Shown: positions 7,848 through 16,294 of the stretch, in pieces
Position numbering within the stretch: the stretch's first letter is position 1
Layout of the letters: each line of letters begins with the position of its first letter
From: Pseudoroseicyclus tamaricis
Lineage (GTDB): Bacteria; Pseudomonadota; Alphaproteobacteria; Rhodobacterales; Rhodobacteraceae
Assembly: GCF_012070395.1 (NCBI RefSeq)
Contig: NZ_JAAFYS010000004.1
Span: forward strand, 434,001-498,000
Direction: 5' to 3'
Length of the DNA: 64,000 nt
The notes under the pieces: generated by a model
Seen by the model: only the letters and a program-made list of their open reading frames with translations
Told to the model about the DNA's origin: nothing
Database searches by the model: none
Program-made: the position numbers and the translations under genes

Positions 7848-8599
7848 TGTCTCGCCTGACGGTCACCGAGGGCGAGGCGGGGCTGCGTGTCGTCAGCCTG
7901 CGCAAGAGCTACCGCAAGCGCCCGGTGATCCGCGATGTCTCGCTGGAATTGCAGCGGGGCGAGGTGGCGGCGCTGCTGGGGCCCAACGGCTCGGGCAAGA
8001 CCACCTGCTTCTACGCCATCGCCGGGCTGGTGCTGCCGGAGGGCGGGCAGGTGATCCTCGACGGGCGGGATGTCTCCGCCCTGCCGATGTATCGCCGCGC
8101 CAAGCTGGGGATCGGCTACCTGCCGCAGGAGATGAGCATATTCCGCGGCCTCTCCGTCGAGAAGAACATCATGGCGATCCTCGAGATCGCCGAGCACGAT
8201 CCCCACGCCCGCCGCGAGCGGCTGGAGGAGCTGCTGACCGAGTTTTCCATCGAGCACCTGCGCCGCACGCCGGCGCTGGCCCTCTCCGGCGGGGAGCGGC
8301 GGCGGGTGGAGATCGCCCGCTGCCTCGCCGCGAACCCCTCCTACGTGCTGCTCGACGAGCCCTTCGCGGGGGTGGACCCGATCGCCGTCGGCGAGATCCG
8401 CGAGCTGGTGACCCAGCTGAAGTCGCGGGGCCTCGGCGTGCTGATCACCGATCACAACGTGCGCGAGACGCTGGAGATCGTGGATCGTGCCTACATCCTC
8501 CACGACGGGCGGGTCCTGATGAGCGGCACGGCGGACGAGGTGGTGCGAGACGAGAATGTGCGCCGCGTTTACCTCGGGCAAACCTTCCGTGTCGGTTGA
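7844..8599 (+). CDS. lptB: LPS export ABC transporter ATP-binding protein LptB
   Basis: A 251-residue ABC ATPase. Walker A GPNGSGKTT (residues ~46-54), signature LSGGERRRVEIAR, Walker B YVLLDEPFAGVDP and the switch His in LITDHNVRETL are all present. These match LptB, the cytoplasmic motor that drives LPS extraction from the inner membrane. The ATG overlaps lptA (ATGA). In many proteobacteria rpoN follows lptB; here hpf follows directly. Confidence 0.97.
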   Translation: MMSRLTVTEGEAGLRVVSLRKSYRKRPVIRDVSLELQRGEVAALLGPNGSGKTTCFYAIAGLVLPEGGQVILDGRDVSALPMYRRAKLGIGYLPQEMSIFRGLSVEKNIMAILEIAEHDPHARRERLEELLTEFSIEHLRRTPALALSGGERRRVEIARCLAANPSYVLLDEPFAGVDPIAVGEIRELVTQLKSRGLGVLITDHNVRETLEIVDRAYILHDGRVLMSGTADEVVRDENVRRVYLGQTFRVG

Positions 8600-8621
8600 G
8601 GGCGCTCCGCGGATGCCGAGC

Positions 8622-8652
8622 TTGACAAGACCTCGCCCGATACGGGCAGAAT
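8622..8652 (+). promoter_or_regulatory. Possible promoter upstream of hpf
   Basis: A consensus -35 hexamer TTGACA at 8622-8627 is followed by a weak -10 candidate CAGAAT at 8647-8652, with a 19-base spacer that is slightly long. It lies in the 223-base gap between lptB and hpf, about 170 bases before the hpf start, and would let hpf-ptsN be transcribed separately from the lpt genes. The -10 is poor, so this is tentative. Confidence 0.3.
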
Positions 8653-8822
8653 GGAGGTTGATGACGCTCCCGATCCATCAGACCAGGCAGGGTGAGCGGC
8701 GCCATGGCGGCGCTGCCCCGGGGTCGGATCGGGCCCCATCATCCCCCCGACCGGCCGAACGACCCGCCGACGCGCCATGGAGCGCGGCCGGTCTCGCGCC
8801 CGGGCAATGGTAAGGAGTGACG

Positions 8823-9410
8823 ATGCGCTACCAGATCAGCGGCAAGCAAATCGACATCGGCGAATCCCTGCAGTCGCACGTGTCGACCCGGATCGACGAG
8901 ACCGTGGGAAAGTATCCCGGGCGGCCCACCGATGCGAACGTGGTCTTCTCGAAATCGGGCCACGAGTACACCTGTGAGGCCGTGGTGCATCTGTCGACGG
9001 GTTTGAATGTGTCCGCCAAGGGGGCGGCGGCGGAAATTTATGCCGCCTTCGACGCCGCGAACGAAAAGATGGACAAGCAGCTGCGCCGCTACAAGCGCAG
9101 GTTGAAGGATCATCACAAGGAGCGGGTCACGCCTGTTGAACTTATGGCGGCAGGCTCCTATATCCTCGCCCCGTCAGAAGATGACGAAGACGAGGCGGGT
9201 GAGACAGACGCAAACGGCTGGGCGCCGGTAATCGTCGCCGAGATGGAGACGCAGGTTCCTTCTCTCTCGGTCGGTGAGGCCGTGATGCAGATGGAGCTGT
9301 CCCACGCGAGCGTTCTGGTATTCCGCAATGAGAAACACGGGCAGATCAATGTCGTGCACAAGCGCGACGACGGGAACATTGGCTGGATCGACCCGAAAGT
9401 CACGAGCTGA
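8823..9410 (+). CDS. hpf: Ribosome hibernation promoting factor, long form
   Basis: A 195-residue protein with an N-terminal S30AE/HPF domain (residues ~1-105, MRYQISGKQIDIGESLQSHV through DKQLRRYKRRLKDH), an acidic linker, and the C-terminal dimerisation domain of long HPF (~130-190, with VVAEMETQVPSLSVGEAVMQM and LVFRNEKHGQINVVHKRDDGNIGWIDP). Long HPF dimerises 70S ribosomes into inactive 100S particles in starvation. The ATG at 8823 is preferred over the GTG at 8817 because AAGGAG at 8812-8817 is correctly spaced only for the former. Confidence 0.95.
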   Translation: MRYQISGKQIDIGESLQSHVSTRIDETVGKYPGRPTDANVVFSKSGHEYTCEAVVHLSTGLNVSAKGAAAEIYAAFDAANEKMDKQLRRYKRRLKDHHKERVTPVELMAAGSYILAPSEDDEDEAGETDANGWAPVIVAEMETQVPSLSVGEAVMQMELSHASVLVFRNEKHGQINVVHKRDDGNIGWIDPKVTS

Positions 9411-9450
9411 GGCATAAAGAAGCGCCCGGCCTGCCAATTTGGACGGTGGA

Positions 9451-9915
9451 ATGGATCTTACCCAGATTCTAAGGCCCGAGGCCGTGCGCGTTGTCAGCGC
9501 GGTCTCGAGCAAGAAACGGCTGTTTCACGACCTCGGGGAGTCGGCGTCGGCCTGTCACGGGCTGCCGGCGGCAGAGGTGACGGAAGCGCTGCTCGATCGC
9601 GAGGGGCTGGGGCCGACCGGCTTTGGCAATGGCGTGGCGCTGCCGCATGCGCGGCTGCGCCAGCTCGACCATGTCGTGGGGTTGTTCCTGCGGCTGGAGA
9701 AGCCGCTCGACTTCGACGCGGTGGATCGCCAGCCGGTGGACCTCGTCTTCGCGCTCATCGCCCCCGACGCGCCGGGGGTGGATCACCTCAAGGCGCTGGC
9801 GCTCGTCTCACGGACGCTGCGCAATGGCAGCACCTGCGCCAAGCTCCGGGCCAACACCGACCCGGCGACGCTTTACGCCATCCTGACTGAGACGCACGCC
9901 CACCAGGCCGCCTAA
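9451..9915 (+). CDS. ptsN: PTS IIA-like nitrogen regulatory protein PtsN
   Basis: A 154-residue EIIA(Ntr) domain protein, the usual length. The phosphorylated histidine is in GNGVALPHARLRQL. It receives phosphate from the PTS-Ntr chain and regulates nitrogen/potassium responses and, in some bacteria, polymer storage. The ATG at 9451 is used; a TTG in frame at 9439 would add only four residues. It follows hpf by 40 bases. Its 3' end overlaps by 4 bases the 3' end of the sulfotransferase gene on the other strand. Confidence 0.94.
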   Translation: MDLTQILRPEAVRVVSAVSSKKRLFHDLGESASACHGLPAAEVTEALLDREGLGPTGFGNGVALPHARLRQLDHVVGLFLRLEKPLDFDAVDRQPVDLVFALIAPDAPGVDHLKALALVSRTLRNGSTCAKLRANTDPATLYAILTETHAHQAA

Positions 9916-11321
9916 GGCGTGGTGGGCGGCCGCAGCTCGCCGAACCCCAGAAGCTCGTAATCGCGAAGGTAGGCGGCCCGCGCCGCCTCCTGCAGCTCGT
10001 CGTCGAGGATGGCGGCGAGGCGGGGGGCGTGCGGATCCGTCTCCGCCAGCGGCGGGCTGGAGCGGCCGGTATGGGCGGCGAGGCGGGGCAGGTCCACCGG
10101 CAGATCCTCCTCGCGCAGCACCAGATCCGGCATGGCCCAGGCGGAGAAGCCCTGCAGCGTGGTCGCCTGGCCCGCCCAGGCCGGGTCGATGCGCTGGGCG
10201 GTCTGGCCGCCGAGGTTGGCGCGCACGAACCGCAGGAAGCTGAGGAGGTTGGCGCGGTGGGCGGCCTCGTCCGCCGGGTCGGCCCCGGCATCGAAGCCGT
10301 ATTCCCGGGAGAGGACACGGCGCAGCTCGTCATGGGCGGCGGGGCCGCCGGGGGCGATGCGCTCGCAATAGGTGGCGTGCGCGCGGGCGAGCGGGTGGCG
10401 CAGCACGGTGAAGCTGCGCCGGCCGGGATTCGCCGCGAGCCACTCCTTGAGGGTGCGGGCGGTGAAGCCCTTCTGTGGCGGGACATCGCCGAGGTCACGC
10501 AGCCAGCGGCGGAGGGCCGGGACCGGGCCGCCGGCGATGGGCAGGTAGAGCAGCGGCGCGCCGGACGCGGCCAGCCAGCTGGGGACGGCGGGGCCGCGGC
10601 GGGGCTCGAAATTCGGCAGGCGGGAGAGGTCGAACCTGTCCCACCCCGCGAGCGCCGCCTGCATCTCCGCGAAATTCTCCACCCGCTCGGACAGGGGTTC
10701 GGGGTTCTGCTTCTTCAGCGTCTGGTCGAAGCCCTCCAGCCGCGACTCGGTGCCGAGGAAGGCGGCGAGGCCGTTGAGCACGTCGAGATCGAAGAGATCC
10801 TCGTAGTCGAGCCAGTAGGCCGCCTGCCCCGTCGTCTGCAGGGCGTGGGAGAGCTGCCGCTGGAAGGCCAGCAGACCTTCCGTGTAGCGGGCGAACCACT
10901 CGGGATCGAAGGTGATCTTCGCGCGGACCTGCGTGCCTTCGGCATCCAGCGCCCGCCAGTAGCCGGTGGCCTTGGCCGTCTGGCGGGAGACGAAGGCCTC
11001 CACCGGGTTGCGGGTGAGGATGACCTTGCCGATGCGCTTGTCGGCCAGCACCGGGGACAGGACGCGGGGGTCGTGGTTGTGGAAGTAGCGAAAGCCGTTG
11101 AGCCCCTCGGCGCGGCGGATGGCATGGACGAGGCGCATGGGGTTCTCGTCCCGCGCCGCCTGGGTGATGCCGAGGATCTCGCTGCGGGAATGATCGCCGA
11201 TCAGCCAGGTGTTGAAGGCCTCGCCGTGGCAGGTGACGCCGGGCAGGGCGTTGAGGTTCGATTCAAGGAAGTTGGAGCCGGTGCGCATCTCGGCAAAGAC
11301 GACGAAGGCCTCGAACGCCAT
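9912..11321 (-). CDS. Sulfotransferase family protein with two sulfotransferase-like parts
   Basis: A 469-residue protein. The N-terminal half looks like a NodH/Stf0-type PAPS sulfotransferase: VFAEMRTGSNFLESNLNAL provides the 5'-phosphosulfate loop and KVILTRNPVEAFVSRQ the 3'-phosphate-binding strand. The C-terminal half repeats an RNxV-like motif in SFTVLRHPLARAHATYCERI, as in sulfotransferase family 2, so it may be a fusion of two modules. Its ATG shares one base with the stop of the upstream glycosyltransferase gene. In this cluster it probably sulfates an exported polysaccharide. Confidence 0.82.
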   Translation of the reverse strand: MAFEAFVVFAEMRTGSNFLESNLNALPGVTCHGEAFNTWLIGDHSRSEILGITQAARDENPMRLVHAIRRAEGLNGFRYFHNHDPRVLSPVLADKRIGKVILTRNPVEAFVSRQTAKATGYWRALDAEGTQVRAKITFDPEWFARYTEGLLAFQRQLSHALQTTGQAAYWLDYEDLFDLDVLNGLAAFLGTESRLEGFDQTLKKQNPEPLSERVENFAEMQAALAGWDRFDLSRLPNFEPRRGPAVPSWLAASGAPLLYLPIAGGPVPALRRWLRDLGDVPPQKGFTARTLKEWLAANPGRRSFTVLRHPLARAHATYCERIAPGGPAAHDELRRVLSREYGFDAGADPADEAAHRANLLSFLRFVRANLGGQTAQRIDPAWAGQATTLQGFSAWAMPDLVLREEDLPVDLPRLAAHTGRSSPPLAETDPHAPRLAAILDDELQEAARAAYLRDYELLGFGELRPPTTP

Positions 11322-13018
11322 CAGCGCACCAGATAGGGCTTGCGGACGCTGCGCCGCTTGCCGAGGGGGGCCGGGTCGACGGGATAGTCGCCCATCAGGT
11401 GCGGGTGCATCCCCTCGTTCTTGAGCTGCTGCAGGAAGCGGCCGAAGCCGGCGAGATCGGCCATCTTGGGCACCTCTGTCAGCCGGCCGGTGCCTGCCTG
11501 CGGCGCCGCCGCCTCCGCCGCGTGCTGGAGCACCTCCATCGGGGCCTCCACGAACTCCGCCATCGTCCAGACCTTCACGGCCGCCTTGGCGTAGGGGGAG
11601 CGGAGGGCGGCGATGTGGTCCGCCTCAAGCTTCTGCAGGCGCGCGGCCCGGGCGCGGATCACCTCGAACGGCGCGCCGGAGCGGAAGAGCGAGACGGCCC
11701 AGGCGCCGGAGACGACGGAGATGTCGGCGCTCGGGTCCTTCGCGATATCCCAGCTGATCGCCTGGTTGTCCGCCGGGCCGAAGGAGAAGCACTGCCGCTC
11801 GCCCCGGGCGTTCCAGATGAGGTTCGTCAGGAACATGCGCGGGTTGCGATCCCGCAGCCCCGGCGCGGCGGAGAGGGCGCCGGCGACATGCGCCTGCCCG
11901 CCCTCGAACTCCGCCCCCTCGGGCGCGAAGAGGTGGCCATGCACCTTGGCGCCGGAGAGGCGGGCGAGCCACGGGGCGAAATCCTCGAAGAGCTCATCGA
12001 GGCCCTCGAAGACGCAGTAGCGGGCGCTGGTGACGCCATTCTCCCACCCCGCGTTGGGGAAGCGGGACTGCATGTAGAGCCCGGGCCGCCCGCGCGTGCG
12101 GCGCTCGACGGCCTTGGCGAAGACACGGTCGATCTTGCCGGGGTTCGGCTCCGCCTCCTTCGCCGGCAGGGGGCCGAGGAAGGTCTCGTAGAGCAGATCC
12201 GCATGGGGCCAGATCTTGCGGGCGACGAAGCAGTCGGAGCGGCGGAGCAGCTCAAGGTGATCGTCGTAGAAGATGTGCGGTTTGCCCTGGAAATCGAACT
12301 TCGAGAGGGTCAGCGACCGGCTTTCGACGTTGGTGGAATAGAGGCGCACCAGCGTCTGGAAGTAGCTCTCGTCCGGGATCCACACGCGGCGGAAGTAGCG
12401 GTCATGCACCAGGCGCAGCGGGTCCGTCAGGATGGCGGAGAGGGTGCGCCGGGAGAGGCACCACCACTGGCTGCCCATGTGCGGTACGATGCCGGCGGGG
12501 ATGCGGCGGCGGAAGCCGATGCGGCGCTGGAAATTGACGTAACCGTCGAAGAGCTTGCGGCGGCGCTTCCACGAGAAGGGGAAGCGCAGGGTGAAGCGTT
12601 CATCGGAGAGGCCTCCGACCGTCCAGGGGACGTCGGCGGTGGTGGCGCTTTCGATGAAGTCCGCCTCCGGCCGGGCGGCGAGGTAGGCCTTCAGCTCCTC
12701 GACGGGCCGGAGGGGCAGGCAGGAGCCGGAGGCGAGGTAGACATGGCCGACGTCGCGGTGCTTCAGCAGCATCTGCTCGGCGGCGTCCTGCGTGGCGGCG
12801 ACCAGCCCCCAGGTGCCCCATTCGCAGCGGTGGCGGCGGGCGAAGCTGACCATCTCGCCGAGGTCGGCCAGAGCGGCGGTGAAGCGCTCCACCTCCTCGC
12901 GGGGGGTGGCCTTGTCGACATGGACGACGACGGGGCAGTCGGCCGCCGTCCACCGGCGGATGACCGCCTCGGCGCGGTGGAGCGCCGTGTGGACGAGCAT
13001 GATGACGCCCAGCCTCAT
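11321..13018 (-). CDS. Family 14-type beta-1,6-N-acetylglucosaminyltransferase-like protein, two-domain
   Basis: A 565-residue protein. The N-terminal ~300 residues match core-2/I-branching (GT14) enzymes: MLVHTALHRAEAVIRRW, VVVHVDKATP, VYLASGSCLPLRPVEEL, HMGSQWWCLSRRTL and VWIPDESYFQTLV. The remaining ~250 residues form a second domain often seen attached to this family in Rhodobacteraceae, of unknown role, with some sulfotransferase-like features (GLYMQSRFPNAGWENG). It likely adds branches to a surface glycan. The ATG at 13018 is the first plausible start; the frame upstream is Arg/Pro rich and out of phase. Confidence 0.82.
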   Translation of the reverse strand: MRLGVIMLVHTALHRAEAVIRRWTAADCPVVVHVDKATPREEVERFTAALADLGEMVSFARRHRCEWGTWGLVAATQDAAEQMLLKHRDVGHVYLASGSCLPLRPVEELKAYLAARPEADFIESATTADVPWTVGGLSDERFTLRFPFSWKRRRKLFDGYVNFQRRIGFRRRIPAGIVPHMGSQWWCLSRRTLSAILTDPLRLVHDRYFRRVWIPDESYFQTLVRLYSTNVESRSLTLSKFDFQGKPHIFYDDHLELLRRSDCFVARKIWPHADLLYETFLGPLPAKEAEPNPGKIDRVFAKAVERRTRGRPGLYMQSRFPNAGWENGVTSARYCVFEGLDELFEDFAPWLARLSGAKVHGHLFAPEGAEFEGGQAHVAGALSAAPGLRDRNPRMFLTNLIWNARGERQCFSFGPADNQAISWDIAKDPSADISVVSGAWAVSLFRSGAPFEVIRARAARLQKLEADHIAALRSPYAKAAVKVWTMAEFVEAPMEVLQHAAEAAAPQAGTGRLTEVPKMADLAGFGRFLQQLKNEGMHPHLMGDYPVDPAPLGKRRSVRKPYLVR

Positions 13019-13043
13019 CGCGGTGGCCTCGCGAGCGGGGCCC

Positions 13044-14057
13044 TCACGCCCAGTTGCCCTTGGACATGAGGCCGAGAATCTCCAGCTGGCGCCAGTTGAT
13101 GTAGGTCTCGCTCCACGGGCACCACAGGTCCGGCTCCGCCGTCTCGCCGCCGGTGGCGTAGGCGCGGTATTCGCGGCTGGCGGCGTAGTGCTGGCCGCGC
13201 GCCATCTCCTCCGCCGCCTTGGCCGCGAAGGTGCCGAGAAACTTGGTGTGCAGGAGCAGGCCGGAGGCCTTCTCGCCGCCCCACTCGTCGAAGACGGCAT
13301 TGAGCCCGCGGGGCAGCAGCGCGTGCGTGGAATTGTCGTAGATGCAGGAGCGGTCCCACTTCACCAGCGGGATCTTGTTGAGCGCCGGGGCGTGGTACGG
13401 CTCTTCCGGGAAGAAGGTGCGGGCGCGGGGGCCTCCCTGGATCCACAGGTTGCCGAGCTTGTGGTTGCGCTCGATCGTGTAATTGCCGCTGTCGAACCAG
13501 CAGGCGATCTGAAGCGGGTCATCGCCGCGCTGGTAGGGGCGGGCGCTCTCGCCGCCCTTGGGGTACATGTCAAGCAGCATGGCGGAGAGGCTCTTGATCG
13601 AGCCGGCATCCAGCCAGTCGGTCAGCGCACGGAGGGGGCGCGTGTCGCAAAAGGGGAAGACGAAGAGCTCGTCGGGGTCCACCGTCAGGCACCAGTGGCC
13701 GGGGCCGTGGCGCATGAGCAGCCAGTTGAGCCAGTCCATCCCGAAGCGGGCGCGCTTGTAGCTGGCGCCGGTCGTCCAGAGCGAGACGTCGGGCTGCTCG
13801 GAGAGGTACTCCAGCCCGCCATCGGTGGAGCCGTTGTCGACCATGATGAAATGGCCGATGCCCATCTGCCGGTAGTAATCGAGGAAATGCGGCAGTCGCA
13901 GGTTCTCGTTCCGGAAGGTGGAGCAGACGAGGAGGTCGGAGCGGCGAATGGCCCCCGTGCGGTCGACGACGGAGGTCAGCTCCCGGCGTTTGCGGAGGGC
14001 GCGCAGGCGCCAGCGCTTGCGGCGCAGCCTCAGCCGGTATGCCTGCCTGAACCCCAA
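13044..14057 (-). CDS. Glycosyltransferase family 2-type protein
   Basis: A 337-residue protein of the type that begins with a call to new strands LLVCSTFRNENLRLPHFLDYYRQMGIGHFIMVDNGSTDGG and has a DPDE motif (LTVDPDELFVFP) acting as the nucleotide-sugar/metal-binding DxD equivalent. These cytoplasmic enzymes add sugars to lipid-linked or membrane-associated polysaccharides. The start used is a TTG at 14057; the basic first ~30 residues (LRLRRKRWRLRALRKRR) may contact membrane lipids. It ends 25 bases before the GT14 gene. Confidence 0.8.
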   Translation of the reverse strand: MGFRQAYRLRLRRKRWRLRALRKRRELTSVVDRTGAIRRSDLLVCSTFRNENLRLPHFLDYYRQMGIGHFIMVDNGSTDGGLEYLSEQPDVSLWTTGASYKRARFGMDWLNWLLMRHGPGHWCLTVDPDELFVFPFCDTRPLRALTDWLDAGSIKSLSAMLLDMYPKGGESARPYQRGDDPLQIACWFDSGNYTIERNHKLGNLWIQGGPRARTFFPEEPYHAPALNKIPLVKWDRSCIYDNSTHALLPRGLNAVFDEWGGEKASGLLLHTKFLGTFAAKAAEEMARGQHYAASREYRAYATGGETAEPDLWCPWSETYINWRQLEILGLMSKGNWA

Positions 14058-14100
14058 GGCCCAACCCTCATCTGCCCGCCTTCGGGCGGGGCCGCGCCTA

Positions 14101-15270
14101 TCAGGTCATGCTTAAGACGACCTTGAAGTGCGACGCCCAGTCCGGCGGCTCGTATGGCGGCGCCCCGCCGCCCGCGTCGGCGGCCAGCGCGCTGACGCTC
14201 GCCCGCCATTGATAGGCATCCGATTCGCGCAGGTAAACGGGTCTGTCGCCGAGCGACTCGCGCCAGACGGGCAGGTCGAGCGCCACCACGGGTACGCCTC
14301 GCGCCAGCGCCTCATGCGCCGGCAGGCCGAAGCCCTCCGCCAGAGAGGGCATCAGGAGGGCACGTGCACCGGAGAGGAGGGTGGCGAGCTGGCCGTCGGT
14401 GAGGCCGGGGCGCTCGATCACCTCCGCCGGGGCCTCGTCGAGCCGGGCGAAGAAGACGGGGTTCTCCCAGCCGCGCGTGCCGCAGAGGTAGAGCTGCGGG
14501 CGCTCGGCCAGCTCCTCCCAGACATCGAGGAGGAGGCCGAGGTTCTTGCGAGGCTCCAGCGTGCCGATGGCGATGAAGTAGGGCGCGGTGGGGGAGAGGC
14601 CGTCCGGCAGCGGCTCCGGCGGCGCCAGATCGACACCGAGCGGCACGCCGCGGACGGGCAGCGGCACCGGCAGGCGGCGGCGGATGGAGGTGGCGGCGGC
14701 GCCGGTGGAGGTGAGGATGAGATCGGCATGAGCGGCGGTGGCCGCCAGCATCTCGGTGAAGCGCTGGGCGGTGCCGGGGCGGCAGTATTCCGGGTGATCC
14801 AGCGGGATCGTGTCGTGGATGAAGGCGGTGACGATGGCGCCGGGGACGGACTTCATCGCCGACAGCGCCTCCTCCGTCAGGCCGGTGTGCCCGACCAGCA
14901 GGCAGGCCGTGCCATGGGGCAGGCGGCGCGTGAGGAGGCTGGCGAGGCGGGCATGGGGCGCGCGGGCGATGGCGCGGCGGCGGAGCGTCGCCTCTGCCGC
15001 CGCCCGCTCCGGCGCGCCGGGGCGGGTCAGGCGGGCAAGCGGGCCGGCACGGCCCCAGTCGGCGCCCGCGACAAGAGCGGGCAGGCTGGCGCGCAGCCCG
15101 GCCTCGTCCAGCAGGAGGTAGCCGAGGGGCGTCCGGACCAGCCCGAAGAGCGGTTCGGGCGCCGCGAGCAGCGCCCGAAGGTAGGCCGCCTCCACCCGGT
15201 CGACCCCGGTGAGCACCCGGCCGGCCCGTGAGACCAGCCGGCTGACATCGAGGAGCCGGGCGGAGGGCAT
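14101..15270 (-). CDS. Glycosyltransferase family 4 (GT-B fold)
   Basis: A 389-residue glycosyltransferase with a Rossmann-type C-terminal domain: YFIAIGTLEPRKNLGLLLDVWEEL and the EX7E motif in PSLAEGFGLPAHEALARGVPVVAL. This is the pattern of retaining GT4 enzymes such as mannosyl- and rhamnosyl-transferases. The N-terminal region (LLDVSRLVSRAGRVLTGVDRVEAAYL) is typical of polysaccharide-cluster GT4 proteins. It lies 6 bases downstream of galU on the same strand. Confidence 0.88.
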   Translation of the reverse strand: MPSARLLDVSRLVSRAGRVLTGVDRVEAAYLRALLAAPEPLFGLVRTPLGYLLLDEAGLRASLPALVAGADWGRAGPLARLTRPGAPERAAAEATLRRRAIARAPHARLASLLTRRLPHGTACLLVGHTGLTEEALSAMKSVPGAIVTAFIHDTIPLDHPEYCRPGTAQRFTEMLAATAAHADLILTSTGAAATSIRRRLPVPLPVRGVPLGVDLAPPEPLPDGLSPTAPYFIAIGTLEPRKNLGLLLDVWEELAERPQLYLCGTRGWENPVFFARLDEAPAEVIERPGLTDGQLATLLSGARALLMPSLAEGFGLPAHEALARGVPVVALDLPVWRESLGDRPVYLRESDAYQWRASVSALAADAGGGAPPYEPPDWASHFKVVLSMT

Positions 15271-15276
15271 GGCCCG

Positions 15277-16170
15277 TTACTCGGCGGCGCGGGGAAGCGG
15301 CACCATGTCCTGCAGGTAGGCGGAGAACTCGTCGCGCAGCTCCTCGCGGGCGAGGCCGAAGGCGACGGTCGCCTGCAGGAAGCCCGCCTTGGAGCCGCAG
15401 TCGAAGCGCTGGCCCTGGAAGCGGAAGCCATGGACGCCCTCGGGCGTGTCCATCTGCGCGGCGATGGCATCGGTGAGCTGCAGCTCGCCGCCGGCGCCCG
15501 GCTTGGTGTGCGTCAGCGATTCCATGACCTGCGGGGTCAGGATGTAGCGCCCGATGACGGCGAGGTTGGACGGCGCCTCCTCGATCGGCGGCTTCTCCAC
15601 CATGCCTTTCACGCGCATCGTGGCGCCCTCGTTCTTCTCGACATCGAGAAGGCCGTAGGAGCTCGCCTTGTCCTCCGGCACCTCCATCGCGGCGACCATG
15701 CAGCCGCCCGTCTCCTGATGCGCCTCGACCATCTGCTTGAGGCAGGGCTTCTCGGCGGCGATCACGTCATCGGGGAGGATGACGGCAAAGGGCTCGTCGC
15801 CCACCAGCCGCTTGGCGCACCAGACGGCATGGCCGAGGCCGAGCGCCTTGTGCTGGCGGATGTAGGCGATGGCGCCGGATTCCATGTAGGTCGTCTTGAG
15901 CACTTCGAGCAGCTTGTCCTTGCCGTCGCGCTCCAGCTTCGCCTCCAGCTCGGGGGCGTGGTCGAAATAATCTTCGAGCGCGGATTTGCCGCGCGAGGTG
16001 ACGAAAATGAATTCCTCGATCCCGGCTGCGCGGGCTTCGTCAATTGCATATTGAATCAGGGGGCGGTCGACGAGAGTCATGATTTCTTTCGGCACCGCCT
16101 TCGTGGCCGGAAGAAACCGGGTCCCAAGGCCAGCGACCGGGAAAATTGCCTTGGTGACACGTTTGGTCAT
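15277..16170 (-). CDS. galU: UTP-glucose-1-phosphate uridylyltransferase
   Basis: A 297-residue GalU: KAIFPVAGLGTRFLPATKAVPKEIMTL holds the nucleotide-binding GxGTRxxPxxK signature, followed by DRPLIQYAIDEARAAGI, FAVILPDDVI and MVEKPP. It makes UDP-glucose from UTP and glucose-1-phosphate in the cytoplasm. UDP-glucose feeds the neighbouring glycosyltransferases and ugd (50776-51942), which oxidises it to UDP-glucuronate. It is preceded by a 124-base promoter region and appears to head a leftward operon of five genes. Confidence 0.97.
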   Translation of the reverse strand: MTKRVTKAIFPVAGLGTRFLPATKAVPKEIMTLVDRPLIQYAIDEARAAGIEEFIFVTSRGKSALEDYFDHAPELEAKLERDGKDKLLEVLKTTYMESGAIAYIRQHKALGLGHAVWCAKRLVGDEPFAVILPDDVIAAEKPCLKQMVEAHQETGGCMVAAMEVPEDKASSYGLLDVEKNEGATMRVKGMVEKPPIEEAPSNLAVIGRYILTPQVMESLTHTKPGAGGELQLTDAIAAQMDTPEGVHGFRFQGQRFDCGSKAGFLQATVAFGLAREELRDEFSAYLQDMVPLPRAAE

Positions 16171-16213
16171 CGAGAAGTCCTTTCTGTCCGTGGCGCAACA
16201 GCAATGGCGCCGG

Positions 16214-16241
16214 ATCCTAACGTTTTATTAACGCCTAACAA
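16214..16241 (-). promoter_or_regulatory. Possible galU promoter
   Basis: On the minus strand TTGTTA (16241-16236) and TAGGAT (16219-16214) are separated by 16 bases in an unusually A/T-rich patch, 44-71 bases upstream of the galU start. Both hexamers deviate from consensus, so this is a position-supported guess. Confidence 0.4.
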
Positions 16242-16294
16242 GCGAACGCCCTTTATATCGGGCAGTTTCATGGCCCCAAAAAGACAATTGCTCA

